Shown piece after piece: positions 46,561 to 55,121 of a DNA stretch of 64,000 nt; position 1 is the first letter of the stretch; each line of letters begins with the position of its first letter. Source of the stretch: Spirosoma linguale DSM 74. GTDB lineage: Bacteria; Bacteroidota; Bacteroidia; Cytophagales; Spirosomataceae. Location: the NCBI GenBank assembly GCA_000024525.1, contig CP001769.1, positions 2,714,001 to 2,778,000 on the forward strand. Direction: 5' to 3'. Both the position numbers and the translations under genes were made by a program. Under the pieces are notes generated by a model. The model was not told the DNA's origin. It saw only the letters and a list, made by a program, of their open reading frames with translations, and did not search any database.

Positions 46561-47601
46561 GACGATTTGTTTGATTTAAGTTAATTCAAATCGCCCGATT
46601 TCTCTACTTTACACTGGAACGCTTTTCTGGGGGGACGTCATCTTTCATTACTCTTAATGAACACATTATAACAAACTCTTCTAAGTTTTTGTCTTCTAAG
46701 GCCACTTTCGCATGTAGTGCTCCTGCTATAAATTGCATTCTCATTCCTTGAGATGGATGTGAACTACGTTTTAGGTCATCAATTGTGCTAATTCTCTTTA
46801 AGGAAGTAAACTTTAAAATAAAATAGGCAACGAATAGGACATAGTAAATAATTTTCTGTTTCTCTGTTCCCTCTAAAGGAGGAGTAGATAACGGAATTTT
46901 ACCAATCAGTTTAACTTCGTTGTATTTACTGTTAAAATTGTTACAAAGTAAATCGTACAAAAAGCATGTTGCTGAGGAATCAGCATCCATCTCAAGAGTT
47001 TGATTATCTAAGGGAGATAACTTACTATCTCCTATCCCTTCATTGTATTCCTTAATATTTCTCAAATAATATATATAATCTACATGTCCGTTATATACAT
47101 GAAAATACTCATGCGCAATTAAAAATTGAATTGAATTTTTAAACAAACTATCAAGTAGATTTTGTCGTAAATAGTCAAATTTAACATCTTCTATTCCTTC
47201 TGAATTAGCTATTGCAATATCTAGAGTGTTATAATCTCTTTCTACCAATCTTGTAGATGGAATCCTAATCAAACCAGTACTATTTCCAACTCCTTTAAAT
47301 AAATCATTGTCTGATACAAGTATCTTCAAATAATCTTGAACGAAGTCAATTGTGCCTTCAGTTATTTCAGTAAGGTATACACTATCATTAAATTTAGTTA
47401 TCCTAATCAAAAAATTTGGATCAATGTGAGTTAAAAATGAAAAAATATGGGGCCTAGTATCTAGACTGTCAGAAGTAGAAACAGGAATAGCGACTCTGTA
47501 GTGACACTCAGTTACTGTACGTCGTCAACTAAAAGTGGACAAATAAGGGGTGAAACGGAAGAGACAATTCAATAAATTGTTTCACCCAAACCACCTTAGT
47601 T

Positions 47602-48006
47602 ATGTCCAAATCGACTAAACCAACTCCATCAAAACGTTCCGCAGCTAACTCATCGACTTCGGCGGAACGAAAACCGGCCTTATCCATCATCAAAGACATT
47701 CAGCGACAAACCCGACGCCAATACACGGCGGAAGAAAAGATTCGCATTGTGCTGGAAGGCCTACAAGGCGAACAGTCAGTAGCCGAGATCTGTCGGCGAG
47801 AAGGACTCAACACCAACATTTATTACCGCTGGAGTAAAGAGTTCCTAGAAGCGGGTAAAAAGCGATTAGCCGGTGACACAACCCGGGAAGCCACTGCTCC
47901 TGAAGTGCAGTCCATCAAGTCCGAAAATGAGGCCCTCAAACAGCTGGTAGCCGAACTAAGCTTGGAGAATCGGGTATTAAAAAAAAGCCTTAAGGCCGAC
48001 GACTAA
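47602..48006 (+). CDS. IS-B transposase OrfA, copy 1
   Basis: The 134-residue HTH protein contains QYTAEEKIRIVLEGLQGEQS and CRREGLNTNIYYRWSKEF, then a zipper (SENEALKQLVAELSLENRVL). It starts with a Ser/Thr/Lys-rich tail. OrfB follows after 13 bases in another frame. Confidence 0.92.
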   Translation: MSKSTKPTPSKRSAANSSTSAERKPALSIIKDIQRQTRRQYTAEEKIRIVLEGLQGEQSVAEICRREGLNTNIYYRWSKEFLEAGKKRLAGDTTREATAPEVQSIKSENEALKQLVAELSLENRVLKKSLKADD

Positions 48007-48019
48007 TCTTAATCATCAC

Positions 48020-48994
48020 ATGACTCAGTCCGAGAAAATGGAGATTATAAGCTTAGTCGAACAGTCACCCCTGAGCGTAAAGGCCACGTTACGGGAACTG
48101 GGGATCAACCGAGCTACTTTTTACAGTTGGTATAAGCGTTATTTAAGCGATGGCTTTGATGGCTTGGCCGATCAGCCTTGCCGTCGGACAAGCATCTGGA
48201 ATCAACTACCAATAGCTGAAAAAAATCGAATTGTTGAGCTAGCTTTAGATCGCCCTGACCTTTCCAGTCGCGAACTGGCTTGCTATATTGTTGATAACGA
48301 GCAATGGTTTGTGTCGGAATCGACGGTTTACCGGGTTCTCAAAAGTCGGGGACTAATCACTACCCCTGCCTATCGGTTGATGGAAGCGGCTGACCACTTC
48401 TATAATCCTACCACGGCACCCAATCAACTTTGGCAGACCGACTTTACGTACTTTAAGATCAAGCATTGGGGATGGTATTATCTGTCGACAGTGCTGGATG
48501 ACTACTCTCGCTATATTTTAGCCTGGGAACTCTGTCCAGGCATGCAGGCGACCGATGTGGAGCGAACCGTCCAAGCTGCTCTGAAAGCGAGTAGCCTGAA
48601 AAGTGGTCAGCGGCCACGTATGCTGTCCGACAATGGGTCGGCTTATGTGTCTCGGTATCTAAAGGATTATCTGAAAGGAGAAAGCATCGATCATATTCGT
48701 AGCGCTCCCTTTCATCCTATGACCCAAGGAAAGATTGAGCGGTATCATCGATCCATGAAAAACGTCCTGTTATTGGAACACTACTATAGTCCGGATGAAC
48801 TAAGAACCCGTCTAACGGAGTGGGTAGACTACTATAATCATCAACGGTACCATGAATCATTGGACAACGTACGGCCGGCGGATGCTTACTGGGGTCGCCA
48901 AGAGCAGATCTTGGCCCATCGGCAAAAAACGAAGCAGCTAAGTTTGTCCCAACGCCGGAAAAATCATATTTTTCAGCGAGCCCAAAGTGGCTAA
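48020..48994 (+). CDS. IS-B transposase OrfB (DDE integrase core), copy 1
   Basis: The 324-residue protein has an N-terminal HTH (LSVKATLRELGINRATFYSW) and an rve-type DDE core: LWQTDFTYFKIKHWGWYYLS with the first Asp, RMLSDNGSAYVSRYL with the second and MTQGKIERYHRSMKN with the Glu. NHQRYHESLDNVRPAD closes the domain. All catalytic residues are intact. It is identical in sequence to copy 2. Confidence 0.93.
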   Translation: MTQSEKMEIISLVEQSPLSVKATLRELGINRATFYSWYKRYLSDGFDGLADQPCRRTSIWNQLPIAEKNRIVELALDRPDLSSRELACYIVDNEQWFVSESTVYRVLKSRGLITTPAYRLMEAADHFYNPTTAPNQLWQTDFTYFKIKHWGWYYLSTVLDDYSRYILAWELCPGMQATDVERTVQAALKASSLKSGQRPRMLSDNGSAYVSRYLKDYLKGESIDHIRSAPFHPMTQGKIERYHRSMKNVLLLEHYYSPDELRTRLTEWVDYYNHQRYHESLDNVRPADAYWGRQEQILAHRQKTKQLSLSQRRKNHIFQRAQSG

Positions 48995-49098
48995 AACCAT
49001 CTCTTCTCTTTTCACCCGCGTCTGTCCACTTTCATTTGACGACATACATCAGTTACTAAATTAGAATATTGTTTTGTCTTTTCTTCACTATTTAACAT

Positions 49099-49500
49099 TT
49101 TAAGTATATAATTATAAGAGTTCTAACTTTAGCAAATATACGCTAGAGTTGAAATATAGGTTATCTGATTCAATATTTATCTTTCCATATTCCAGTCACT
49201 ATTAATTAGATGATAAATCTAACACCTAACACACGAGTGGTATCTTATATTCCTGCTATGTTGAAGATCATTTAATTGATCTGGTGTACGATCAATGGGT
49301 CACTTGTATGCCTAAGTTTAAACGAATGTCCTGCCGTGACTATAACATAGGTAGCGTTTTGTACAATACTGTTTGATTTGTTGCGTCAGGCTACAATGCC
49401 TACAGGAGACTACTTCTAAGAATATTCACAAGGATATCTGATTCAACGCAGTTAAGCCACTATCAACAAGGCAATCCCAAGAAGCGCTATTTGGCAAAGT
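49099..49500. other. AT-rich spacer between metallopeptidase start and IS1182-like remnant
   Basis: No supported gene. The spacer should contain the promoter of the broken metallopeptidase gene, but I see no convincing box. A phrase near 49451-49470 (CAGTTAAGCCACTATCAACA) resembles one near 53731-53750, hinting at shared debris on both sides of the IS cluster. Confidence 0.4.
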
Positions 49501-49812
49501 CATTTGATTGTAAAAACTGTCTCGTGAGCATTGCATTGGTAAAAAAGCTAAGGAAAACGCTTACAACCTACCTACTTCAAAGCTTAATATAAACGCAAGA
49601 CAGAACGGTTATAGAGTCGGTTCGGGAAGCGGACAGTCGAACTGGTTTTAGGTAGCCTGATCAATTACTTTTGGCTACGGTAAAGTAATATGCGGAGTCG
49701 AGTAGCCGCTGTTAAGGTAACGTATTCAGCAGCCATGGCTTACCATCTGAAGAAGTACTGTATGTCGTCAAATGAAAGTGGACAGACGCGGGTGAAAAGA
49801 GAAGAGATGGTT

Positions 49813-50787
49813 TTAGCCACTTTGGGCTCGCTGAAAAATATGATTTTTCCGGCGTTGGGACAAACTTAGCTGCTTCGTTTTTTGCCGATGGGCCAAGATC
49901 TGCTCTTGGCGACCCCAGTAAGCATCCGCCGGCCGTACGTTGTCCAATGATTCATGGTACCGTTGATGATTATAGTAGTCTACCCACTCCGTTAGACGGG
50001 TTCTTAGTTCATCCGGACTATAGTAGTGTTCCAATAACAGGACGTTTTTCATGGATCGATGATACCGCTCAATCTTTCCTTGGGTCATAGGATGAAAGGG
50101 AGCGCTACGAATATGATCGATGCTTTCTCCTTTCAGATAATCCTTTAGATACCGAGACACATAAGCCGACCCATTGTCGGACAGCATACGTGGCCGCTGA
50201 CCACTTTTCAGGCTACTCGCTTTCAGAGCAGCTTGGACGGTTCGCTCCACATCGGTCGCCTGCATGCCTGGACAGAGTTCCCAGGCTAAAATATAGCGAG
50301 AGTAGTCATCCAGCACTGTCGACAGATAATACCATCCCCAATGCTTGATCTTAAAGTACGTAAAGTCGGTCTGCCAAAGTTGATTGGGTGCCGTGGTAGG
50401 ATTATAGAAGTGGTCAGCCGCTTCCATCAACCGATAGGCAGGGGTAGTGATTAGTCCCCGACTTTTGAGAACCCGGTAAACCGTCGATTCCGACACAAAC
50501 CATTGCTCGTTATCAACAATATAGCAAGCCAGTTCGCGACTGGAAAGGTCAGGGCGATCTAAAGCTAGCTCAACAATTCGATTTTTTTCAGCTATTGGTA
50601 GTTGATTCCAGATGCTTGTCCGACGGCAAGGCTGATCGGCCAAGCCATCAAAGCCATCGCTTAAATAACGCTTATACCAACTGTAAAAAGTAGCTCGGTT
50701 GATCCCCAGTTCCCGTAACGTGGCCTTTACGCTCAGGGGTGACTGTTCGACTAAGCTTATAATCTCCATTTTCTCGGACTGAGTCAT
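49813..50787 (-). CDS. IS-B transposase OrfB, copy 2
   Basis: The protein is identical to the OrfB at 48020-48994, with the intact DDE residues. Identity of the two copies points to recent transposition within this genome. Confidence 0.93.
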   Translation of the reverse strand: MTQSEKMEIISLVEQSPLSVKATLRELGINRATFYSWYKRYLSDGFDGLADQPCRRTSIWNQLPIAEKNRIVELALDRPDLSSRELACYIVDNEQWFVSESTVYRVLKSRGLITTPAYRLMEAADHFYNPTTAPNQLWQTDFTYFKIKHWGWYYLSTVLDDYSRYILAWELCPGMQATDVERTVQAALKASSLKSGQRPRMLSDNGSAYVSRYLKDYLKGESIDHIRSAPFHPMTQGKIERYHRSMKNVLLLEHYYSPDELRTRLTEWVDYYNHQRYHESLDNVRPADAYWGRQEQILAHRQKTKQLSLSQRRKNHIFQRAQSG

Positions 50788-50800
50788 GTGATGATTAAGA

Positions 50801-51205
50801 TTAGTCGTCGGCCTTAAGGCTTTTTTTTAATACCCGATTCTCCAAGCTTAGTTCGGCTACCAGCTGTTTGAGGGCCTCATTTTCGGACTTGATGGACTGC
50901 ACTTCAGGAGCAGTGGCTTCCCGGGTTGTGTCACCGGCTAATCGCTTTTTACCCGCTTCTAGGAACTCTTTACTCCAGCGGTAATAAATGTTGGTGTTGA
51001 GTCCTTCTCGCCGACAGATCTCGGCTACTGACTGTTCGCCTTGTAGGCCTTCCAGCACAATGCGAATCTTTTCTTCCGCCGTGTATTGGCGTCGGGTTTG
51101 TCGCTGAATGTCTTTGATGATGGATAAGGCCGGTTTTCGTTCCGCCGAAGTCGATGAGTTAGCTGCGGAACGTTTTGATGGAGTTGGTTTAGTCGATTTG
51201 GACAT
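50801..51205 (-). CDS. IS-B transposase OrfA, copy 2
   Basis: The protein is identical to the OrfA at 47602-48006. The 13-base gap to OrfB is also preserved. Confidence 0.92.
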   Translation of the reverse strand: MSKSTKPTPSKRSAANSSTSAERKPALSIIKDIQRQTRRQYTAEEKIRIVLEGLQGEQSVAEICRREGLNTNIYYRWSKEFLEAGKKRLAGDTTREATAPEVQSIKSENEALKQLVAELSLENRVLKKSLKADD

Positions 51206-52052
51206 AACTAAGGTGGTTTGGGTGAAACAATTTATTGAATTGTCTCTTCCGTTTCACCCCTTATTTGTCCACTTTTAGTTGACGACGTACAGAAGTACCT
51301 TCGCTTTATGCTCGTTAAACAAAGCGGAATTGTTATCACTCTACCAATACCTGATCAGCTTTATTACATACTAATGTACTTCTCCAACAGCCACGTTGTT
51401 TATGTAAAAAAAGCTCATCTTCGATAACCTGATCTTGATATAAGTATATAATTATTTCATATTTTTACTTTATAGTTAACTATAAGTAATTAATATGAAC
51501 CTATTCCGATCTATACTGAGGCTATTAGCTATTACAATTACCTTTATATATCCCCAAAGTGAATGGTACAGGGTTGCTTACGTGGTATCTGGTATGCTAG
51601 CCAAGGTATCTGATATGCTAGTTACAGTAGCTGGTGTACCAACTTTTATGCGGAAACCCAAAAAATACAAAGATACAGTTGCCATCAATCATGCCGTTAA
51701 GTTAAATTATTTCTTGGCTGTAATGACTCATGGTGGGAAACCTTTCCCGATTCCGACTCTTGCTCAGGGGTTAGAACTGTTTCGTAAGCCAAGGCCTAAT
51801 GGAGTAATACTTTGTTCTACCCATATTCCACTTGCCAAAGTGGCTATACGCCATTTGATGGAACATGACTTTAAGCCAACATTGGCATTAGCGGCTGATC
51901 CGGGTGTCATTAATCGTATTTCAGTTTGGGGGATTACCGAGAAGGTGGCTGCTGCACGTACTGGATCACTGATGACGTCCCCCCAGAAAAGCGTTCCAGT
52001 GTAAAGTAGAGAAATCGGGCGATTTGAATTAACTTAAATCAAACAAATCGTC

Positions 52053-52319
52053 ATGAAGAAAACGAAGTTCACCGAAGCACAAATCGTTTTTGCTCTCAAA
52101 CAATCTGAGACTGGAGTGGCTGTAGCTGAAGTATGCCGCAAAATGGGTATTAGTGAGGCTACCTTTTACAATTGGAAGAAGAAGTATGGCGGATTAGGTG
52201 TTGCCGAATTGCACCGATTACGCCAGTTGGAAGAGGAAAACCGTCAGCTGAAACAGCTAGTGGCCGACCTAAGCTTGGACAAACAAATGCTTCAGGATGT
52301 GCTCAAAAAAAAGCTTTAA
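52053..52319 (+). CDS. IS-A transposase OrfA, copy 2
   Basis: The 88-residue protein is identical to copy 1 at 46294-46560 and ends on the same A8 frameshift site. Confidence 0.93.
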   Translation: MKKTKFTEAQIVFALKQSETGVAVAEVCRKMGISEATFYNWKKKYGGLGVAELHRLRQLEEENRQLKQLVADLSLDKQMLQDVLKKKL

Positions 52320-53173
52320 GGCCAGTTCAGCTAAGAAAACTGGCCTCAAGTTTAATGGAAAACTATCGCGTTTCAGCACGTCGTGCATGCGCTGTGATTC
52401 AGTTCCGTCGATCCTCCTTGCAGTTTAAATCTCGTCGTCGAGATGACTCCGTGATCCGGAAACGAATCAAAGAAATTGCCCAGGTAAGGGTTCGGTACGG
52501 TTATCAGCGGATTTATGTGCTGCTGCGCCGGGAGGGTTGGCGTGACAACCACAAAAGGGTGTATAGGGTGTATTGTGAAGAAGGATTGCATCTCAGAAGC
52601 AAGCGCCCCCGTCGTAATCGAGCCGCTGCCCACCGGTTAGAGCGCCCCCAACTCTCCAGTATTCATCAGTGCTGGAGCATGGATTTTGTGGCTGACCAGC
52701 TTTTTGATGGCCGAAAAATCCGGGCGTTAACTATAGTTGATAATTATAGTCGCCAATGCGTGGCCATTCATGTCGGCCAATCGTTGAAAGGGGATGATGT
52801 AGTAGCAGTGATGAATCAACTAAAAGAGATACATTTGGCTATGCCCGAGCGGATTCAAGTAGATAATGGCAGTGAATTTATATCGAAAGCTCTCGATTTG
52901 TGGGCTTATGACAACGGGGTAACATTAGACTTTTCCAGACCTGGCAAGCCAACTGATAACCCGTTTATTGAGTCGTTCAATGGCAGTTTTCGGGACGAGT
53001 GCTTGAACGCTCACTGGTTCTTGTCGTTGGAAGATGCTCGTGAAAAAATCGAGGCTTGGCGTCAAGAATATAATTCCTTTCGACCCCATAGTTCGCTCGG
53101 CGGACGAACACCAGATGAGGCCGGAATGGGTATTGAAAGAAGAACAAATGAACGTCCGGTCCTCAATCTTTGA
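52172..53173 (+). CDS. IS-A transposase OrfB, copy 2
   Basis: The protein is identical to copy 1 at 45440-46441 with an intact DDE set. It is translated after -1 slippage at about 52308-52315. The stop codon falls in the first unit of the duplicated right end. Confidence 0.9.
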   Translation: MEEEVWRIRCCRIAPITPVGRGKPSAETASGRPKLGQTNASGCAQKKALRPVQLRKLASSLMENYRVSARRACAVIQFRRSSLQFKSRRRDDSVIRKRIKEIAQVRVRYGYQRIYVLLRREGWRDNHKRVYRVYCEEGLHLRSKRPRRNRAAAHRLERPQLSSIHQCWSMDFVADQLFDGRKIRALTIVDNYSRQCVAIHVGQSLKGDDVVAVMNQLKEIHLAMPERIQVDNGSEFISKALDLWAYDNGVTLDFSRPGKPTDNPFIESFNGSFRDECLNAHWFLSLEDAREKIEAWRQEYNSFRPHSSLGGRTPDEAGMGIERRTNERPVLNL

Positions 53174-53249
53174 GCGGCACGCTTTTCGGGAGGACCTCAG
53201 AACGTCCGGTCCTCAATCTTTGAGCGGCACGCTTTTCGGGAGGACCTCA
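53150..53249. repeat. Tandem duplication of the IS-A right end (2 x 50 bases)
   Basis: Units 53150-53199 and 53200-53249 are copies of GAACGTCCGGTCCTC...GGACCTCA. Compared with copy 1, one base (T of TGAAC) is missing at the unit junction. Confidence 0.9.
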
Positions 53250-53847
53250 TCACATGTATTGCAAAAGGCTAAAACTGTACTACAGAAAGGGGGGTCTGTT
53301 GTTGTCTTGGTCGATAAAACATTAGGTGGGGCTTATTCACCCAATATCTTTCGCTTAGCTGAAAAGATCAATGCTGATATAATTTTTTTTAATGCGGCTT
53401 TGCAGCAGGATGGAATAATAAAGGTAAGTTTCCACGAATCCGAATGGAATGGCCCCAAGCAGGTAAATTGTGTAGAGCGACAACTAAACGAGTTATATCA
53501 TCACACCGCAACCTTACTACAACAGTACAATAACTCTGGCTATTTTACAGCTCCCTGCTGATATGTGGATACACATTGATTTTTAGTCATACCACCTTAC
53601 TTTTCTTCGATAGTGGCTGAACTGTGTCGATGATATTACTTACACACCAAAGTATAGATATCTTTAAAGCCTAAGTATACCGCAATCAACACTCTACGGC
53701 TTATCTATTCAACAGTTAAGTTTGCGGCTCAACCCAGTTGAGCCACTACCAACAAATTAAGGACTTGGAGGATGTGAACAATGAATTGAAGAATGGAATA
53801 AAGCTGTAGGAGCCTATTATGGCTGGGGCGGGAGTGAGACGGTATCG

Positions 53848-54300
53848 TTGTTGTCAGCCTTCGAGCTGTATTTGAAGGACAGCAAAATGGATCCGGAGCG
53901 TGGTCTGAAGAACTCAAGTCTGGAGGTGTACGACAACGTTCGAAAAAAGCTCATTGACCTTTTGATCAGCCAGAAGGCCCTGGATCCGCTCGTTGAAGAC
54001 TTTGATTTAAGCTGGGTGAAACAGCTCAAATTGGAAGGGGGCCGCACTGGCCACGCCGACAGTTACGTTGTCAAGCATGCCCAGATCATCAAAAACGTAT
54101 CTGACGCTTACCTGCTGGCCATGCGCCTGTTTACCTTAATGGGGTTTATTCTGTTTTTAGTCGGGTTAATCCTGACCTATCTGCTCCAAGCGGCCATGCT
54201 GATCAGCTACATCGCTAAGCTGGGATTTCGCTACGATTACCGCAAACAGCATCCGAAGATTTATCGGGCGTACATTTTTCTGACTGAGTGTGGCGAGTGA
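53848..54300 (+). pseudogene. Tyrosine-recombinase N-terminal remnant
   Basis: The first half reads ERGLKNSSLEVYDNVRKKLI, DFDLSWVKQLKLEG and SYVVKHAQIIKNVSDAYLLA, the pattern of the SAM-like core-binding domain of Bacteroidota integrases. After about residue 95 the frame becomes a hydrophobic stretch (FTLMGFILFLVGLILTYLLQ) not expected in an integrase, then ends TECGE. No catalytic domain follows. I take it as a decayed, rearranged integrase, although a small two-helix membrane protein cannot be excluded. Confidence 0.5.
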
Positions 54301-54414
54301 TAATCGACGACCCGCAACTGGGTTTGTCATTTTATGCCCATCCATAAACACCACTGATCCTACTGGATAGCTGGCTAATCAACGACATAATCAAGTTGCA
54401 CAAAAGTGGGTTAC

Positions 54415-54978
54415 TTACTTTTCAATTGGCTCCATATACCAGTCATGCTTCATGAGCAACCGGTCCACCGCTACCCAGTCGACAAACGGGCGTTTAGCAA
54501 ACTGACTGTCATAAATCAGCGGGCAGCCCAGTGCGGCATCGTCAATGTAGAGGTGCGCATAACATTTGTTGCTGTCAGTCCAGATATGCTGTGTCGGATT
54601 CATCTGTATACCGTACAAGGGGATTTCCCGTTCAGCAAACCAGCGCACGGCATCGTCCAGATAATCGCCGGAGCGCATCGTAAAGAGTACCAGACCGGCT
54701 CCATGGGCTACGATCTTCTTCAAGACCTCCACCGCATGTGGACAATCCTTACCCATCTTTGGGAACTCATGGGTAACGCACGTACCGTCAAAGTCGAGTG
54801 CCACCACGTACTTTGGACTGATAATCTTTTTCGGCTCAGACTGGGACTGCTGCTTACCGAGCAGATCACTTAGCCTGACCGCATCCATCTGGGTTTTATC
54901 GACTCGCTCTCTGAAGAGAGAGGCAAAAGACATTTTTTTTAATGAGCCGGGAGCCTGTAATCCATCTTGGTTTGACAT
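54415..54978 (-). CDS. HAD-superfamily hydrolase (BT0820-like)
   Basis: From Met 54978 the product has 187 residues. After an N-terminal tail it shows VVALDFDGTCVTHEFP with the nucleophile Asp in DxDGT, LVLFTMRSGDYLDDAVRWFA as motif II and LYIDDAALGCPLI as the acidic motif IV. This short cap-less form matches a group of small Bacteroidota HAD proteins. The substrate is unknown. A longer frame from 55023 adds a hydrophobic start (MIVFNSTLIFAPLTT) and is less likely. Confidence 0.82.
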   Translation of the reverse strand: MSNQDGLQAPGSLKKMSFASLFRERVDKTQMDAVRLSDLLGKQQSQSEPKKIISPKYVVALDFDGTCVTHEFPKMGKDCPHAVEVLKKIVAHGAGLVLFTMRSGDYLDDAVRWFAEREIPLYGIQMNPTQHIWTDSNKCYAHLYIDDAALGCPLIYDSQFAKRPFVDWVAVDRLLMKHDWYMEPIEK

Positions 54979-55121
54979 AGTTGTCAGTGGGGCAAAAATC
55001 AAAGTCGAGTTAAAAACAATCAACGTACCATCGGGCAGTTTATAGCCCCGTAGCTCTTTAGGCGGGGCAACTACTTATAGCGACCGTGTAGCTGGAGTAC
55101 GCCCTTCGCACTGCACCTTTG

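Larger units (their letters stand above)
45363..46640 (-). mobile_element. Insertion sequence A, copy 1 (IS3 family)
   Basis: The element is bounded by TGAGGTCCTCCCGAAAAGCG (45363) and the complement of TGACGTCCCCCCAGAAAAGC (ending 46640), which are imperfect terminal inverted repeats. The 4-base target duplication TCTT is at 45359-45362 and 46641-46644. It carries orfA and orfB with an A8 slippery site. The length is 1278 bases, including a 51-base tandem duplication of the right end. It interrupts the metallopeptidase gene. Confidence 0.92.
47516..49048 (+). mobile_element. Insertion sequence B, copy 1 (IS3-like)
   Basis: The 1533-base element has ends TGTACGTCGTCAACTAAAAG and the complement of TGTATGTCGTCAAATGAAAG, matched as imperfect inverted repeats. 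An 8-base target duplication TCAGTTAC is present at 47508-47515 and 49049-49056. It lies in codon 17 of the metallopeptidase gene. Copy 2 faces it at 49759-51291. Confidence 0.92.
45178..49098 (-). pseudogene. HExxH metallopeptidase-like gene broken by two insertion sequences
   Basis: The gene runs from ATG 49098 on the minus strand to the stop at 45178. Element B1 sits in codon 17 and element A1 near codon 306. Removing both, with one copy of each target duplication (TCAGTTAC and TCTT), restores one uninterrupted 365-codon frame. The protein has FLIAHEYFHVYNGH (zinc motif HEYFH) and LEMDADSSATCF about 40 residues later, which could supply the third ligand, plus a hydrophobic helix (IIYYVLFVAYFILKF). 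The base composition is low GC like the membrane gene beside it. The remaining central ORF from TTG 47410 could make a truncated product. Confidence 0.85.
49759..51291 (-). mobile_element. Insertion sequence B, copy 2 (inverted)
   Basis: The element is 1533 bases long, exactly as copy 1, and opposite in direction. The target duplication is GAAGTAC at 49752-49758 and 51292-51298, 7 bases rather than 8. It interrupts an old transposase remnant. Confidence 0.92.
49500..51427 (+). pseudogene. IS1182-type transposase C-terminal remnant, split by IS-B copy 2
   Basis: From about 49597 one frame reads SRFGKRTVELVLGSLINYF, SNMRSRVAAVKVTYSAAMAY and HLKKYLRFM. These are hallmarks of the C-terminus of IS1182-like transposases (GKRTVEPVLGTLINF, then AMAYNLKKYLKF). 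Several in-frame stops show it is dead. IS-B copy 2 falls inside HLKKY|LRF with a 7-base duplication, so the decay predates or accompanies that insertion. Upstream FDCKNCLV may be the cysteine segment of the same transposase. Confidence 0.65.
51973..53249 (+). mobile_element. Insertion sequence A, copy 2 (inverted relative to copy 1)
   Basis: The ends are TGACGTCCCCCCAGAAAAGC at 51973 and the complement of TGAGGTCCTCCCGAAAAGCG at 53249. The target duplication TCAC is at 51966-51969 and 53250-53253. Three extra bases (TGA, 51970-51972) lie between the left duplication and the element. The right end is tandemly duplicated with a 50-base period. Confidence 0.92.
51495..53561 (+). pseudogene. Acyltransferase-like gene interrupted by IS-A copy 2
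   Basis: The gene starts at ATG 51495 and ends at 53561, with IS-A copy 2 in between. Joining 51495-51969 to 53254-53561 (one TCAC kept) gives 783 bases, an intact 260-residue frame across the junction (RTGS|HVLQKAK). The protein has VILCSTHIPLAKVAIRHLM, LALAADPGVINRISVWG, KGGSVVVLVDKTLGGAYSPN and ADIIFFNAALQQDGIIKV. This resembles the layout of LpxL/HtrB-type or other lysophospholipid acyltransferase-fold proteins (His motif, then GGxVVVLVD), but the match is weak and no family is certain. Confidence 0.75.

Noticed and set aside
45363..53249. A single composite transposon formed by the outer IS-A copies
   Set aside because: Each IS copy has its own private target duplication and the broken genes rejoin across each one, so they inserted independently. 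No duplication common to both outer ends is seen.
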